Source: Pedobacter petrophilus (GTDB lineage Bacteria; Bacteroidota; Bacteroidia; Sphingobacteriales; Sphingobacteriaceae). Taken from it: 36,789 bases of DNA. This document shows, piece by piece, positions 1 to 8,528 of the stretch. Position 1 is the first letter of the stretch. The number at the start of each line of letters is the position of its first letter. The DNA lies in the NCBI RefSeq assembly GCF_009674725.1, contig NZ_WKKH01000042.1, positions 1 to 36,789 of the forward strand, given 5' to 3'. A program made the translations under genes and the position numbers. The notes under the pieces are model-generated. The model saw only the letters and a list, made by a program, of their open reading frames with translations, made no database searches and was not told the origin of the DNA.

Positions 1-460
1 GTCCGGGGTGGATAGGGTTTTTGCTATCCTTGGTTAGTTTGGAGTCGGGAGTCTTTAGTCGGGAGTCCGGGGTGGATAGGTTTTTTGCTATCCTTGGTTA
101 GTTCGGAGTCAGGAGTCTTTAGTCGGGAGTCCGGGGCGGATAGGGTTTTGCTATCCTTGGTTAGTTTGGAGTCGGGAGTCTTTAGTCGGGAGTCCGGGGT
201 GGATAGGTTTTTTGCTATCCTTGGTTTAGTTAGGAGTCAGGAGTCTTTAGTCGGGAGTCCGGGGCGGATAGGTTTTGCTATCCTTGGTTTAGTAGGGAGT
301 CGGGAGTCTTTAGTCGGGAGTCCGGGGCGGATAGGTTTTTTGCTATCCTTGGTTAGTTTGGAGTCGGGAGTCTTTAGTCGGGAGTCCGGGGCGGATAGGT
401 TTTTTGCTATCCTTGGTTAGTTTGGAGTCAGGAGTCTTTATTCGGGAGTCCGGAGTTTAG
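1..460. repeat. Tandem array of ~64-bp hairpin-bearing units, cut by the window start
   Basis: Seven copies of a 63-65 bp unit are visible, with the landmark CTATCC at 24, 88, 151, 215, 278, 343 and 407. Each unit contains GGATAG, a T-rich loop and CTATCC (a 6-bp stem), followed by a segment rich in GGAGTC and CTTTAGTC. Copies differ by single bases, mostly in the T-run length and GGGGTGG versus GGGGCGG. An open frame runs through part of it only because the unit lacks stops in that frame; its translation is a peptide repeat of no recognisable family. The array continues beyond the left edge. Confidence 0.9.
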
Positions 461-560
461 CATGATGAATAACTCCAAACGGTAGGCAGAGTTTACAACA
501 CAGCCTGGCAACTTTACTTTTTCGACTCCAAACTCACAACTCCGAACTTAATGCGATCTC

Positions 561-738
561 CCATCGACTCTTGACTATTAGACTTTGGACTAAAGACTCC
601 CAACTTTCAAAGGCTATCGCCCAGCGACTCTTGACTATAGACTTCGGACTAAAGACTCCCGACTCCAAACTTTCAAAGGCTATCGCCCGTCGACTCTTGA
701 CTATAGACTTCGGACTAAAGACTCTAAACACCAAACTC
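561..738. repeat. 2-3 tandem units of the same repeat family in opposite orientation
   Basis: Units of about 60-66 bp start with CGACTCTTGACTAT at 565, 625 and 691 and contain GGACTAAAGACTCCCGACTCC. The last stretch is the reverse complement of the GGAGTCGGGAGTCTTTAGTC core of the array at 1-460, so the two blocks face each other across about 100 bp. Their other halves differ: here AAAGGCTATCGCCC replaces the GGATAG/CTATCC hairpin. No gene is supported between 1 and 819. Confidence 0.8.
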
Positions 739-793
739 ACAACTATTTTACACCTCAGGCTAGTTTTTAATTCGAAAACCTAAGCAATAAATT

Positions 794-801
794 TAAATTT
801 G
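794..801 (+). promoter_or_regulatory. Possible -7 box of the M61 peptidase gene
   Basis: TAAATTTG matches the Bacteroidota -7 consensus TAnnTTTG. The upstream element is poor (TTCG at 771-774, 19 nt away). It lies 18 nt before the preferred ATG at 820, which fits a short leader. Support is limited because the -33 match is weak. Confidence 0.4.
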
Positions 802-819
802 TGGCAAATCACATTTAAT

Positions 820-2652
820 ATGTTTATTAAAAAATCAATTTTAGGTTTAGTTTTACTACTAACGTGTATTATGACAGCGAAGGCGCAGGTAAAAATTGGC
901 TTTGAAGTTTCTTTTAAAGAACCACAAGCTCATTATGCAGAAGTTCAGATGAATATTTCTGGCTTGGCAAAAGATTATGTAGATGTTAAAATGCCGGTTT
1001 GGACACCAGGTTCCTATTTGGTACGTGAGTTTGAAAAAAGTGTAGAGGAATTTAAAGCAACCGCAGGTGGTAAAGCCGCTAAAGTAGAAAAAGTTAGAAA
1101 GAACACATGGCGGATATTTTCTGCGAAAGCGAATAACATTAAAATTAACTACCGCGTTTATGCATTTGAAATTTCCGTGCGTACACCCTTTATTGATGAA
1201 TCTCATGCTTTTTTATCACCAACAGGAATCTTTATGCATCCTGATGGAATGATTAAATCTCCAAGTACTGTAAAAATAATCCCTTATAATACCTGGAGTA
1301 AAGTTTCTACAGGATTAGAGCCGGTTTCTGGACAAGCATTCACTTACAAAGCAACTGATTTCGATATTTTATATGATAGCCCTATAGAAGTGGGAAATCA
1401 GGATGTTTTTGAATTTATGGCTGCAGGTGTTCGTCATGAAGTAGCCATGTATGGTGGCGGTAATTACGATAAGGAAAAACTGAAGGTAGATATGGCCAAA
1501 ATTGTAGAAGAGCCCACTAAGGTTTATGGTGAAAATCCAAATAAACATTACGTTTTTATCGTTCATAATTTTTTAAGAGGCGGTGGCGGTTTGGAGCATT
1601 TAAACTCTACTACTTTGGGTGCAACCAGAAATGCATACAATACAGAAGCTGGTTATAAAGGCTTTTTGGCGCTTGTAGCACATGAATATCATCACCTTTG
1701 GAATGTGAAACGTTTACGTCCGGTAGCTTTGGGGCCATTCGATTACGATAATGAAAACTACACCACTAACCTTTGGGTGGCAGAAGGTTTCACCTCATAT
1801 TACGAAAATAAATACATGCATCGGGCAGGCTTTAATGATGCTCCTACATTTGTGAACGACCTTGCCGGCGCCATTGGAACAGTCGTAAATACCCCAGGAG
1901 CAAAGTATCAGTCTGCGGCATCTTCTAGTTATGATGCCTGGATTATTGGCTATCGCCCGAATGAAAACTCAAGAAACAATTCTATCTCTTACTATAGTAA
2001 AGGAGAAGTAGTTGGGATTCTGATGGATTTGGAAATTATCAATGCTACTAAAGGACAAAAAAGTCTTGATGATGTAATGAAAGCAATGTACCTGCAGTGT
2101 AAAACATTAAAACGCGGATATACTGATGCTGAATTTAAGGCGATGGTGGAAAAAATCTCTGGAATAAGTTTCACTAATTTCTGGACAAAATACATTAATG
2201 GTGTAGACGATATTGAGTATAAAAAATATTTCGAATATGCCGGCATTGATGTCGCAACGGAAAACGCAACGCCAAATAAACCGGTAACGGGCACCAGCGG
2301 ACAACTAACCAATAACGGAACCATCAATGTAACTTCGGTAGCCAGAAACTCGGCAGCATGGATTGCAGGGTTAAACGTTAATGATGAGATCATCTCATTA
2401 GATGGTGTAATAGTAAATGATGCTTTGGAAACCATCAAATTAAGAAGTCCACAGCTATCGCTTGAAACCTTACCGCTGGTAACGAAGAAAAACATTGGAG
2501 AGGTTTTAAAATTGAAAGTTAAACGGGATGGACTGGATAAAGAAATCGCTTTAACCCTAAAAGAAAATCCAAATGTGCGTTTAAAACCAACCATAAAGGA
2601 AGATGCCACACCAGCTCAGAAAGCGGTGTTTGCCAAATGGTTAGGGAAATAA
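820..2652 (+). CDS. M61-family metallopeptidase (glycyl aminopeptidase-like) with PDZ domain
   Basis: Secreted zinc peptidase of 610 residues. The preferred start at 820 gives an N-terminus with two lysines, a hydrophobic stretch and a cleavage-like AKA-Q, so it is probably exported; a TTG seven codons upstream would spoil this signal peptide. The zinc motif HEYHH lies at about residues 288-292, with a candidate third ligand Glu at about 322 in AEGFTSYYE, as in the M61 family. The N-terminal ~170 residues match the beta-rich M61 N-domain, and residues ~480-580 resemble a PDZ domain (NSAAWIAGLNVNDEIISLDG). Family members cleave N-terminal Gly or Ala or act in envelope proteolysis; the substrate here is unknown. 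The gene is monocistronic, with a shared bidirectional terminator downstream. Confidence 0.9.
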   Translation: MFIKKSILGLVLLLTCIMTAKAQVKIGFEVSFKEPQAHYAEVQMNISGLAKDYVDVKMPVWTPGSYLVREFEKSVEEFKATAGGKAAKVEKVRKNTWRIFSAKANNIKINYRVYAFEISVRTPFIDESHAFLSPTGIFMHPDGMIKSPSTVKIIPYNTWSKVSTGLEPVSGQAFTYKATDFDILYDSPIEVGNQDVFEFMAAGVRHEVAMYGGGNYDKEKLKVDMAKIVEEPTKVYGENPNKHYVFIVHNFLRGGGGLEHLNSTTLGATRNAYNTEAGYKGFLALVAHEYHHLWNVKRLRPVALGPFDYDNENYTTNLWVAEGFTSYYENKYMHRAGFNDAPTFVNDLAGAIGTVVNTPGAKYQSAASSSYDAWIIGYRPNENSRNNSISYYSKGEVVGILMDLEIINATKGQKSLDDVMKAMYLQCKTLKRGYTDAEFKAMVEKISGISFTNFWTKYINGVDDIEYKKYFEYAGIDVATENATPNKPVTGTSGQLTNNGTINVTSVARNSAAWIAGLNVNDEIISLDGVIVNDALETIKLRSPQLSLETLPLVTKKNIGEVLKLKVKRDGLDKEIALTLKENPNVRLKPTIKEDATPAQKAVFAKWLGK

Positions 2653-2680
2653 ACCTAGATTTTAAGTTGTTTATAGAAAC

Positions 2681-2719
2681 AAAAAACCCGGTAAGAAATT
2701 TTTCTTAACGGGTTTTTTT
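2681..2719. terminator. Bidirectional intrinsic terminator
   Basis: AACCCGGTAAGAAA pairs with TTTCTTAACGGGTT with one mismatch. The hairpin is flanked by an A-run on the left and a T-run on the right, so it can end both the M61 gene (plus) and the convergent outer-membrane gene (minus). Confidence 0.85.
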
Positions 2720-2734
2720 GTTGAAATGTAATGC

Positions 2735-3208
2735 TTAGAAAGTAAAACGTACACCTAAACCAACATCACCACTGTAAAAATCTGTATCAGGAGTTAATCT
2801 CAATGTTGGAATCCAATCTAAAGATAAATTAATTGGCGCACCATTAAATTTATAATCTAAACCTAAAACACCATTTAAACCTAAATAAACATCGCCATCA
2901 AAACCTTTTACTTTCATTGATCCAACACTGGCACCACCACCATAATACCAATTCAAGCCAGGTGCGCCACCAATTTTGTTGTACACTTCGTACAAACCAG
3001 TCAATTGAAAATAATTCACGTTATCGGAACTTCTGAAATTACCAATTAGTTCCAACATTGCATTTTTGTTTAGCCCTGTTTTAAACGTTACACCATTGTA
3101 GCTACCAAAACGACCACCAATCGCATTTTTGTAATCCTGAGCACTAACTTTCGTTGTACTTACTGCAAACAATGCTACGCAACCTAAAATTGTAAATAAC
3201 TTCTTCAT
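2735..3208 (-). CDS. Small outer-membrane beta-barrel-like protein
   Basis: 157-residue exported protein. It starts MKKLFTIL, continues through a hydrophobic signal peptide ending VSAQ, and has alternating aromatic and polar strands typical of small barrels (GGRFGSYNGVTFKTGL, LNWYYGGGASVGSM). It ends in GVRFTF, the terminal aromatic signature recognised by the BAM machinery. The size suggests an eight-stranded barrel of the kind abundant in Bacteroidota; no specific function can be assigned. It is convergent with the M61 gene and shares its terminator. The 267 bp upstream to the next gene hold AT-rich DNA with no other recognised feature. Confidence 0.75.
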   Translation of the reverse strand: MKKLFTILGCVALFAVSTTKVSAQDYKNAIGGRFGSYNGVTFKTGLNKNAMLELIGNFRSSDNVNYFQLTGLYEVYNKIGGAPGLNWYYGGGASVGSMKVKGFDGDVYLGLNGVLGLDYKFNGAPINLSLDWIPTLRLTPDTDFYSGDVGLGVRFTF

Positions 3209-3475
3209 AATCGAGCTTTTTTAAATTAATATTTTTTTTAATTAAGATCTGCATAACAACTTTAATGCCGATTATACTTTTTGGGTAAAAATATCAGGAT
3301 AAAAAAACAATGCTTGCATAGTAATTCTGTAATTCTTAAGTTTATTAAAATATTTCGAAGGAAAGGTGTGGGGGAGCATTTAGGGTGTCAATCTTAATTA
3401 TTACATCAAAACATATCTTTATATATGTCCTTTCAGCTTTGATTTTTTTAACTTAACCAAATATTATAGAATGAT

Positions 3476-5251
3476 ATGGCTGCAGAAATTACACGAGTTT
3501 TCGATCTATTAAAATACAGCTTGGAAAAGCCTAAGCAAGAATTCGTTAGTGGTAAAATTAACGGGAAGTGGGTAAATTATAGTACAGATGCTTTTTGCGA
3601 TGCTGTTGATCACCTGAGCCGTGGATTAATTAAGCAAGGCGTTACAAAAGGTAGCCGGGTGGCGGTAATGTCTCACAACCGGCCGGAATGGAATATTGCC
3701 GATTTCGCAGTGAATCAAATCGGTGCCTATCAGATTCCACTGTATCCAACTTTGGCCGCACACGATATTCAGTTTATTCTGAAAGATGCTGAGGTATCAA
3801 TCGTCTTTGTAGCAGATGAGATTTTATATGAAAAGATAAAGCCTTGTGTTCTTGAGGTAAATCCGGATATAAAAATATACAGCTTTAGTGAAGTTAAGGG
3901 TGTTGACTATTGGAAGGTATTAACCGATCTGGGTAAAGCTGCCGTCGATATTAATTTGGATGAATACAGGGAAAAGGTTGAGCCGGAAGACATTCTTACC
4001 TTAATATATACCTCGGGTACTACAGGAACGCCAAAAGGCGTAATGCTTACCCATAATAATCTGGTATCTAATTTTTTAAATTCGTTGGTTATCATTCCCA
4101 AAGGAGGAGAAAAAGGATTAAGCTTTTTGCCTTTATCACACATCTTTGAGCGAATGATTATTTATCTTTATTTATATAATCATACCGCAGTTTACTATGC
4201 TGAAAGTATGGAAACTATTGTAGCCGACATTCAATATGTGAAACCAAATTTATTTTCCACCGTCCCACGTTTACTGGAAAAAGTATACGATAAGATTATG
4301 GAAAAAGGCAAATCACTAACAGGTGTTAAAAAGCGAATCTTTTTCTGGTCTGTAGCTTTGGCAGAGCAATACACCCTCGATGCCGGTGCGTGGTATAATT
4401 TCAAATTGAGCATTGCCAGAAAGCTGGTATTTAAAAAGTGGCAGGAAGCCCTGGGGGGAGAAATTGTGGTAATTGTTTCGGGCGGTGCTGCACTGAACCC
4501 ACGCTTGGCCCGGATATTCTGGGCAGCGGGTATGCCTGTTTTTGAAGGGTATGGACTAACAGAAACCTCTCCGGTAATTACCGTAAATCGTTTTGGCGGT
4601 ACAATGTTTGGAACCGTAGGTGAAGTAATTACCGGTGTAGAAGTTAAGATAGCGCAAGACGGCGAGGTATTAACCCGAGGTCATCACGTAATGAAAGGCT
4701 ACTATAAACGACCTGATTTAACAGCTGAAGCGCTTGATCAGGATGGCTGGTTTCATACTGGTGATATCGGCGAGCTGATAGAGGGCAAGTTTCTTAAAAT
4801 TACAGATCGTAAAAAAGAGATGTTCAAAACTGCCGGAGGTAAATACATTGCGCCGCAAATACTGGAAAATAAATATAAGGAATCGATATTTATAGAGCAG
4901 ATTATGGTTTTAGGTGAAAACAGGAAATTTCCATCAGCTTTAGTTATTCCTAATTTTGAAACTTTAAAAAACTGGGCAGCAAGAAAGGGAATTGCTTATA
5001 CAACTAACGAAGAGCTCATTAAAAATGATCAGGTTTTAACAAAGTATACCGAAGTAATTGAGGCTTTAGGTGTTGCTTTAGGTAAGTGGGAACAGGTAAA
5101 AAGGTTTGCTTTACTGCCTAAGGAATGGAGTATCGAGGGTGGCGAACTTACACCAAAATTAAGTTTTAAAAGGAAAGTAATCACCGAGAAAAATATCGAT
5201 ATCATCGAGAAAATATACAAGGATGCAGAAAACTATAAGGCCCAAAATTAA
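3476..5251 (+). CDS. Long-chain fatty acid--CoA ligase (AMP-forming)
   Basis: 591-residue acyl-adenylate-forming enzyme that activates fatty acids to acyl-CoA using ATP. The P-loop-like motif YTSGTTGTPKG is at residues 178-188. It is followed by the family blocks LSFLPLSHIFERM, VSGGAALNP, EGYGLTETSP and the hinge region GWFHTGDIGEL with ITDRKKEMFKTAGGKYIAP. The long C-terminal region with KYIAPQ resembles the FAA1/COG1022 type. The chosen ATG at 3476 gives the usual N-terminus; another ATG five bases upstream is out of frame. The gene overlaps the downstream gamma-glutamyltranspeptidase gene by 29 bp. It may feed the beta-oxidation operon at 9.6-16.2 kb, but it is not part of that operon. Confidence 0.92.
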   Translation: MAAEITRVFDLLKYSLEKPKQEFVSGKINGKWVNYSTDAFCDAVDHLSRGLIKQGVTKGSRVAVMSHNRPEWNIADFAVNQIGAYQIPLYPTLAAHDIQFILKDAEVSIVFVADEILYEKIKPCVLEVNPDIKIYSFSEVKGVDYWKVLTDLGKAAVDINLDEYREKVEPEDILTLIYTSGTTGTPKGVMLTHNNLVSNFLNSLVIIPKGGEKGLSFLPLSHIFERMIIYLYLYNHTAVYYAESMETIVADIQYVKPNLFSTVPRLLEKVYDKIMEKGKSLTGVKKRIFFWSVALAEQYTLDAGAWYNFKLSIARKLVFKKWQEALGGEIVVIVSGGAALNPRLARIFWAAGMPVFEGYGLTETSPVITVNRFGGTMFGTVGEVITGVEVKIAQDGEVLTRGHHVMKGYYKRPDLTAEALDQDGWFHTGDIGELIEGKFLKITDRKKEMFKTAGGKYIAPQILENKYKESIFIEQIMVLGENRKFPSALVIPNFETLKNWAARKGIAYTTNEELIKNDQVLTKYTEVIEALGVALGKWEQVKRFALLPKEWSIEGGELTPKLSFKRKVITEKNIDIIEKIYKDAENYKAQN

Positions 5252-6938
5252 GATATCAGCTCTTTTTATTGTTGTCGCGATCGTTTTGTCTGGTTGCGTA
5301 ACCGGGCAACTCGGAAAAAATAATAGTGGTGAGTATAAAAACGGAATGGTGGTTTCTGCACATCCGGAAGCTTCGCAGGTTGGTATTGAAATTTTAAAGA
5401 AAGGCGGTAACGCCATTGATGCTGCTGTTGCTGTTCAGTTTGCGCTGGCCGTAGTCTATCCAAATGCAGGAAACATTGGTGGCGGTGGTTTTATGGTTTA
5501 CCGATCTTCTAAAGGGGAGGTAAATACGCTCGATTTTAGAGAAAAAGCTGCTGCATCTGCCAGCCGTGATATGTACTTGGATAGTGCTGGAAACCCGATA
5601 GTAAACAAGAGTTTATACGGGCATTTAGCCGCTGGCGTTCCTGGTTCTGTAGATGGAATGGTGCAGGCGCATCAGAAATACGGTAAATTAACATGGGCAG
5701 AAGTTCTTAAACCTGCGATAGATTTGGCCGAGAAAGGTTTCAAGATCACAAAGCGTCAGGCAGCAGAGTTAAACGGCTTGCATCAAAAGTTCATGAGGTT
5801 TAATCCGGACGGAACTGCTTTTGTAAATCTGGAAAGTACCTGGAAAGAAAACGATCTGCTCGTACAAACGGAACTCGCAAATACTTTGAAGCTGGTTCAG
5901 GAAAAGGGGCGGTCAGGGTTTTACGAAGGAACGGTGGCAGATGCAATCGTTGCGGAAATGCAAAGGGGCAAAGGGCTGATTACTAAAGAAGATTTAAAAA
6001 ACTATCATTCTGCCTGGCGGAAACCTATTACTGGTGATTATCGGGGTTATAAAGTGATCACCATGCCGCCAACCTCAAGCGGCGGTATAGCGCTGGTTCA
6101 ACTGTTGAAAAGTGTAGAACCTTTTCCCCTAAAAAGATGGGGCTATAATGCTGATTCTACCGTTCAGGTAATTGTGGAGGCGGAGAGAAGGGTTTATGCA
6201 GACCGCGCCACACACCTGGGCGACCCTGATTTTTATAAGGTGCCGCAAAATCAGTTACTTGATTCTGCATACAACCGTAAGCGGATGTCTGGTTTCAATT
6301 GGGCTGTGGCAACGCCAAGTAACCAGGTTTTGGCCGGGGAGATTAAGGGGGCTGAGCATGAAGAAACCACACATTTTTCTATCGTAGATCATGATGGAAA
6401 TGCCGTTTCCATTACCACTACCCTCAATGGGTCATACGGCGCATTGGTAGCGGTAAAAGGCGCAGGGTTTCTTCTAAATAATGAAATGGACGATTTTTCT
6501 GTAAAACCAGGTGCACCAAATATGTACGGTTTAGTAGGAGGTGAGGCAAATTCAATTGCTCCGAATAAAAGAATGTTAAGCTCCATGACCCCTAGCATTG
6601 TAGAGAAAAATGGAAATTTATTTATGGTAGTTGGTACGCCCGGCGGTTCTACCATCATTACATCTGTTTTCCAGACCATAATTAATGTAATTGATTTTGA
6701 TATGAATATGCAACAAGCAGTTGCTGCTAAGAAATTTCATCACCAGTGGTTGCCCGATGAAGTATACGTAGAAAAAGATGCCATTGATAGTCTGACGATA
6801 GAAAAGCTAAAGTTAAAGGGGTATAAAATATCACCCCGGGGTGCAATTGGCAGAGTAGATGCCATTTTAAAAACCAGTTCAGGAAGCTATCAGGGCGGTG
6901 CAGATCCACGGGGTGATGACATAGCCGTTGGCTATTAA
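5223..6938 (+). CDS. ggt: Gamma-glutamyltranspeptidase, predicted lipoprotein
   Basis: 571-residue Ntn-hydrolase precursor that cleaves the gamma-glutamyl bond of glutathione and related compounds. The N-terminus has basic residues, a hydrophobic segment and the lipobox LSGC with Cys25, so the mature enzyme is probably lipid-anchored rather than free in the periplasm. The autoprocessing and nucleophile site is Thr382 in EETTHFSIVD. The substrate-binding motif LSSMTPSIV and the glycine-rich GTPGGSTIITS follow in the small subunit. All expected motifs are present, so the enzyme should mature into large and small subunits. The start codon lies inside the 3' end of the acyl-CoA synthetase gene in another frame, which suggests coupled translation. 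Confidence 0.93.
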   Translation: MQKTIRPKIKISALFIVVAIVLSGCVTGQLGKNNSGEYKNGMVVSAHPEASQVGIEILKKGGNAIDAAVAVQFALAVVYPNAGNIGGGGFMVYRSSKGEVNTLDFREKAAASASRDMYLDSAGNPIVNKSLYGHLAAGVPGSVDGMVQAHQKYGKLTWAEVLKPAIDLAEKGFKITKRQAAELNGLHQKFMRFNPDGTAFVNLESTWKENDLLVQTELANTLKLVQEKGRSGFYEGTVADAIVAEMQRGKGLITKEDLKNYHSAWRKPITGDYRGYKVITMPPTSSGGIALVQLLKSVEPFPLKRWGYNADSTVQVIVEAERRVYADRATHLGDPDFYKVPQNQLLDSAYNRKRMSGFNWAVATPSNQVLAGEIKGAEHEETTHFSIVDHDGNAVSITTTLNGSYGALVAVKGAGFLLNNEMDDFSVKPGAPNMYGLVGGEANSIAPNKRMLSSMTPSIVEKNGNLFMVVGTPGGSTIITSVFQTIINVIDFDMNMQQAVAAKKFHHQWLPDEVYVEKDAIDSLTIEKLKLKGYKISPRGAIGRVDAILKTSSGSYQGGADPRGDDIAVGY

Positions 6939-6969
6939 ATGATAAATTAATTTAATTTCATTGAAATGA

Positions 6970-6977
6970 TATTTTTG
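6970..6977 (+). promoter_or_regulatory. Probable -7 box for the OmpA-family gene
   Basis: TATTTTTG matches TAnnTTTG. A TTA triplet 20 nt upstream (6947-6949) is a weak -33 match. The box is 50 nt before the preferred start codon at 7028 and just upstream of an in-frame ATG at 6980, which is rejected as the start. Confidence 0.5.
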
Positions 6978-7027
6978 GTATGGCAATTGCTCTTTGTGGC
7001 AAACGCTTACAAATTAATTTAACAAAC

Positions 7028-8341
7028 ATGAAATTAAATCTATTTAAATCTTTACCGGTTGCCTTAGCCGGTTTGTTTATCGGAACTGCTGCTTCCGCAC
7101 AGGAGCCGGCTTCCCCAACAACGAAATTCAGAACCTGGTCTATTGGTGTAAATGCTGGTGCTTTAACACCACTTTCTCCGCTAGGTGGTAAAAATGATTT
7201 TAGCAATAACAAAACTAGTTTTGGTTATGGCCTTTACATTAAAAAACAATTTACCCCTTATTTCTCGTTACGTTTAGACGGGGTTAGAGGTAAATTAAAA
7301 GGCGATAATACAGAAGCTTACGAAAGTGGCTTAGTAAACAACTCTTCGGTTCAGGCTTTTGATACCCAATTAGAATATTCGGGTAGCTTAAATGCTGTTG
7401 TTAACATGTTTAACATCGATATGTTTAAGAAAGAGAATGCTTTACAACTTTATGCATCTGTCGGAGCAGGCTTAGCTGGTTACAAACCAACAATTACAAC
7501 AGCAACTGGTACTTCACTATATGCTGGTGATAAAACGATTAGCGAATTAATCATTCCGGTAGGTCTTGGTGCTAAATTTAAAATCTCTGATGCAGTAAAC
7601 TTCGATTTAGGCTGGACAATCAACTTTGTTGATGGTGATAACTTAGATGGTTATTACAAAGGGGGCAATGATAAATATAACTATGCTTATGCTGGTTTAG
7701 AATTTGCATTAGGAAGTGGAAAACAATTGGCTTTCCACAATCCGGTTGCATTAACTTATGATGAAGCAGTAAAAGCTAAACAAGCTGCTGACGCATTAAA
7801 AGGTGATCTTGATGCTCAAAAAGCTGAGAACGCTAAATTACGTTCAGAAATGGCTGATCTTTTAAAAGATAGCGATGGCGACGGTGTTGCTGATAAATTA
7901 GATAAATGTCCTGATACTCCATCTGGTACGGTAGTAGATGGTTCTGGATGTCCGTTAGTTGCTCCAAAACCTCAGGTAACCATTATTACAGAAGAAGATC
8001 GTAAAGTAGTTAGTGAAGCCATTAAAAACTTAGAATTTGATTTAGGTAAAGCTACTATCCGTTCTAAATCTTTCGCTTCTTTAAATAGAGTTGCCGGATT
8101 ATTGGTTCAGAAAAACTTTAGCTTAAAATTAGCTGGTCACACAGATAATACTGGTTCTAAAGAATTAAACTTACGTTTATCTAAAGAAAGAGCAGAATCT
8201 GTTAAAGCTTACTTAGTATCTCAAGGTGCTAATGCATCACGTATTGAGGCTACAGGTTACGGAATGGGTCAGCCAATTGCAACAAACAAAACTGCAGCTG
8301 GTCGTCAGAAAAACCGTCGTGTAGAGTTCACACTTTACTAG
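7028..8341 (+). CDS. OmpA-family outer-membrane protein with TSP3 linker
   Basis: 437-residue protein that links the outer membrane to peptidoglycan. The start at 7028 gives a typical signal peptide (MKLNLFKSLPVAL, ending SAQ); an in-frame ATG 48 bp upstream would add a non-signal extension. Residues ~25-235 look like a beta-barrel. A short coiled coil follows (AADALKGDLDAQKAENAKL), then a calcium-binding TSP3-like linker (DSDGDGVADKLDKCPDTPSG). The C-terminal OmpA/MotB domain has GHTDNTGSKELNLRLSKERA, including the Asp and Arg that bind diaminopimelate, and ends with NRRVEF. Codon use is uniform and rich in highly used codons, consistent with strong expression. A clear terminator follows. 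Confidence 0.93.
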   Translation: MKLNLFKSLPVALAGLFIGTAASAQEPASPTTKFRTWSIGVNAGALTPLSPLGGKNDFSNNKTSFGYGLYIKKQFTPYFSLRLDGVRGKLKGDNTEAYESGLVNNSSVQAFDTQLEYSGSLNAVVNMFNIDMFKKENALQLYASVGAGLAGYKPTITTATGTSLYAGDKTISELIIPVGLGAKFKISDAVNFDLGWTINFVDGDNLDGYYKGGNDKYNYAYAGLEFALGSGKQLAFHNPVALTYDEAVKAKQAADALKGDLDAQKAENAKLRSEMADLLKDSDGDGVADKLDKCPDTPSGTVVDGSGCPLVAPKPQVTIITEEDRKVVSEAIKNLEFDLGKATIRSKSFASLNRVAGLLVQKNFSLKLAGHTDNTGSKELNLRLSKERAESVKAYLVSQGANASRIEATGYGMGQPIATNKTAAGRQKNRRVEFTLY

Positions 8342-8361
8342 TCGATTTAACTTATAAAAGG

Positions 8362-8393
8362 AAAGCTCCCGATGAAAATCGGGAGCTTTTTTT
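8362..8393 (+). terminator. Intrinsic terminator of the OmpA gene
   Basis: AAAGCTCCCGAT and ATCGGGAGCTTT form a 12-bp perfect stem with a GAAA loop, followed by a T-run. It lies 20 bp after the OmpA stop codon. Confidence 0.95.
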
Positions 8394-8528
8394 GTGCATT
8401 AATTTTTCTGTTTTAAATGGTTTTACAAAAGCAGGTCTCTAGGTAAATCAGATGCTGAAGCAAGTTTATTAGATTAACGAACATCGCCGATAAGGCATAT
8501 CTGCACTATTAAACAATCAGTTTTAATC

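Noticed and set aside
85..420. 111-codon open frame across the left tandem array
   Set aside because: The translation merely repeats the DNA unit, composition is abnormal and no family is recognisable; it is a by-product of the repeat.
1..460. CRISPR array
   Set aside because: Units are near-identical over their entire length with no unique spacers, and there are no cas genes in the window.
571..783. 70-codon open frame through the right-hand repeats
   Set aside because: Repeat-derived translation, no family, and it ends at the promoter region of the M61 gene.
1992..2609. 205-codon minus-strand frame inside the M61 peptidase gene
   Set aside because: Shadow of the plus-strand gene, which has full family motifs; the antisense translation shows no recognisable domain.
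6980..7027. Upstream ATG extension of the OmpA gene
   Set aside because: It lies 3 nt after the -7 box and would add residues before a well-formed signal peptide.
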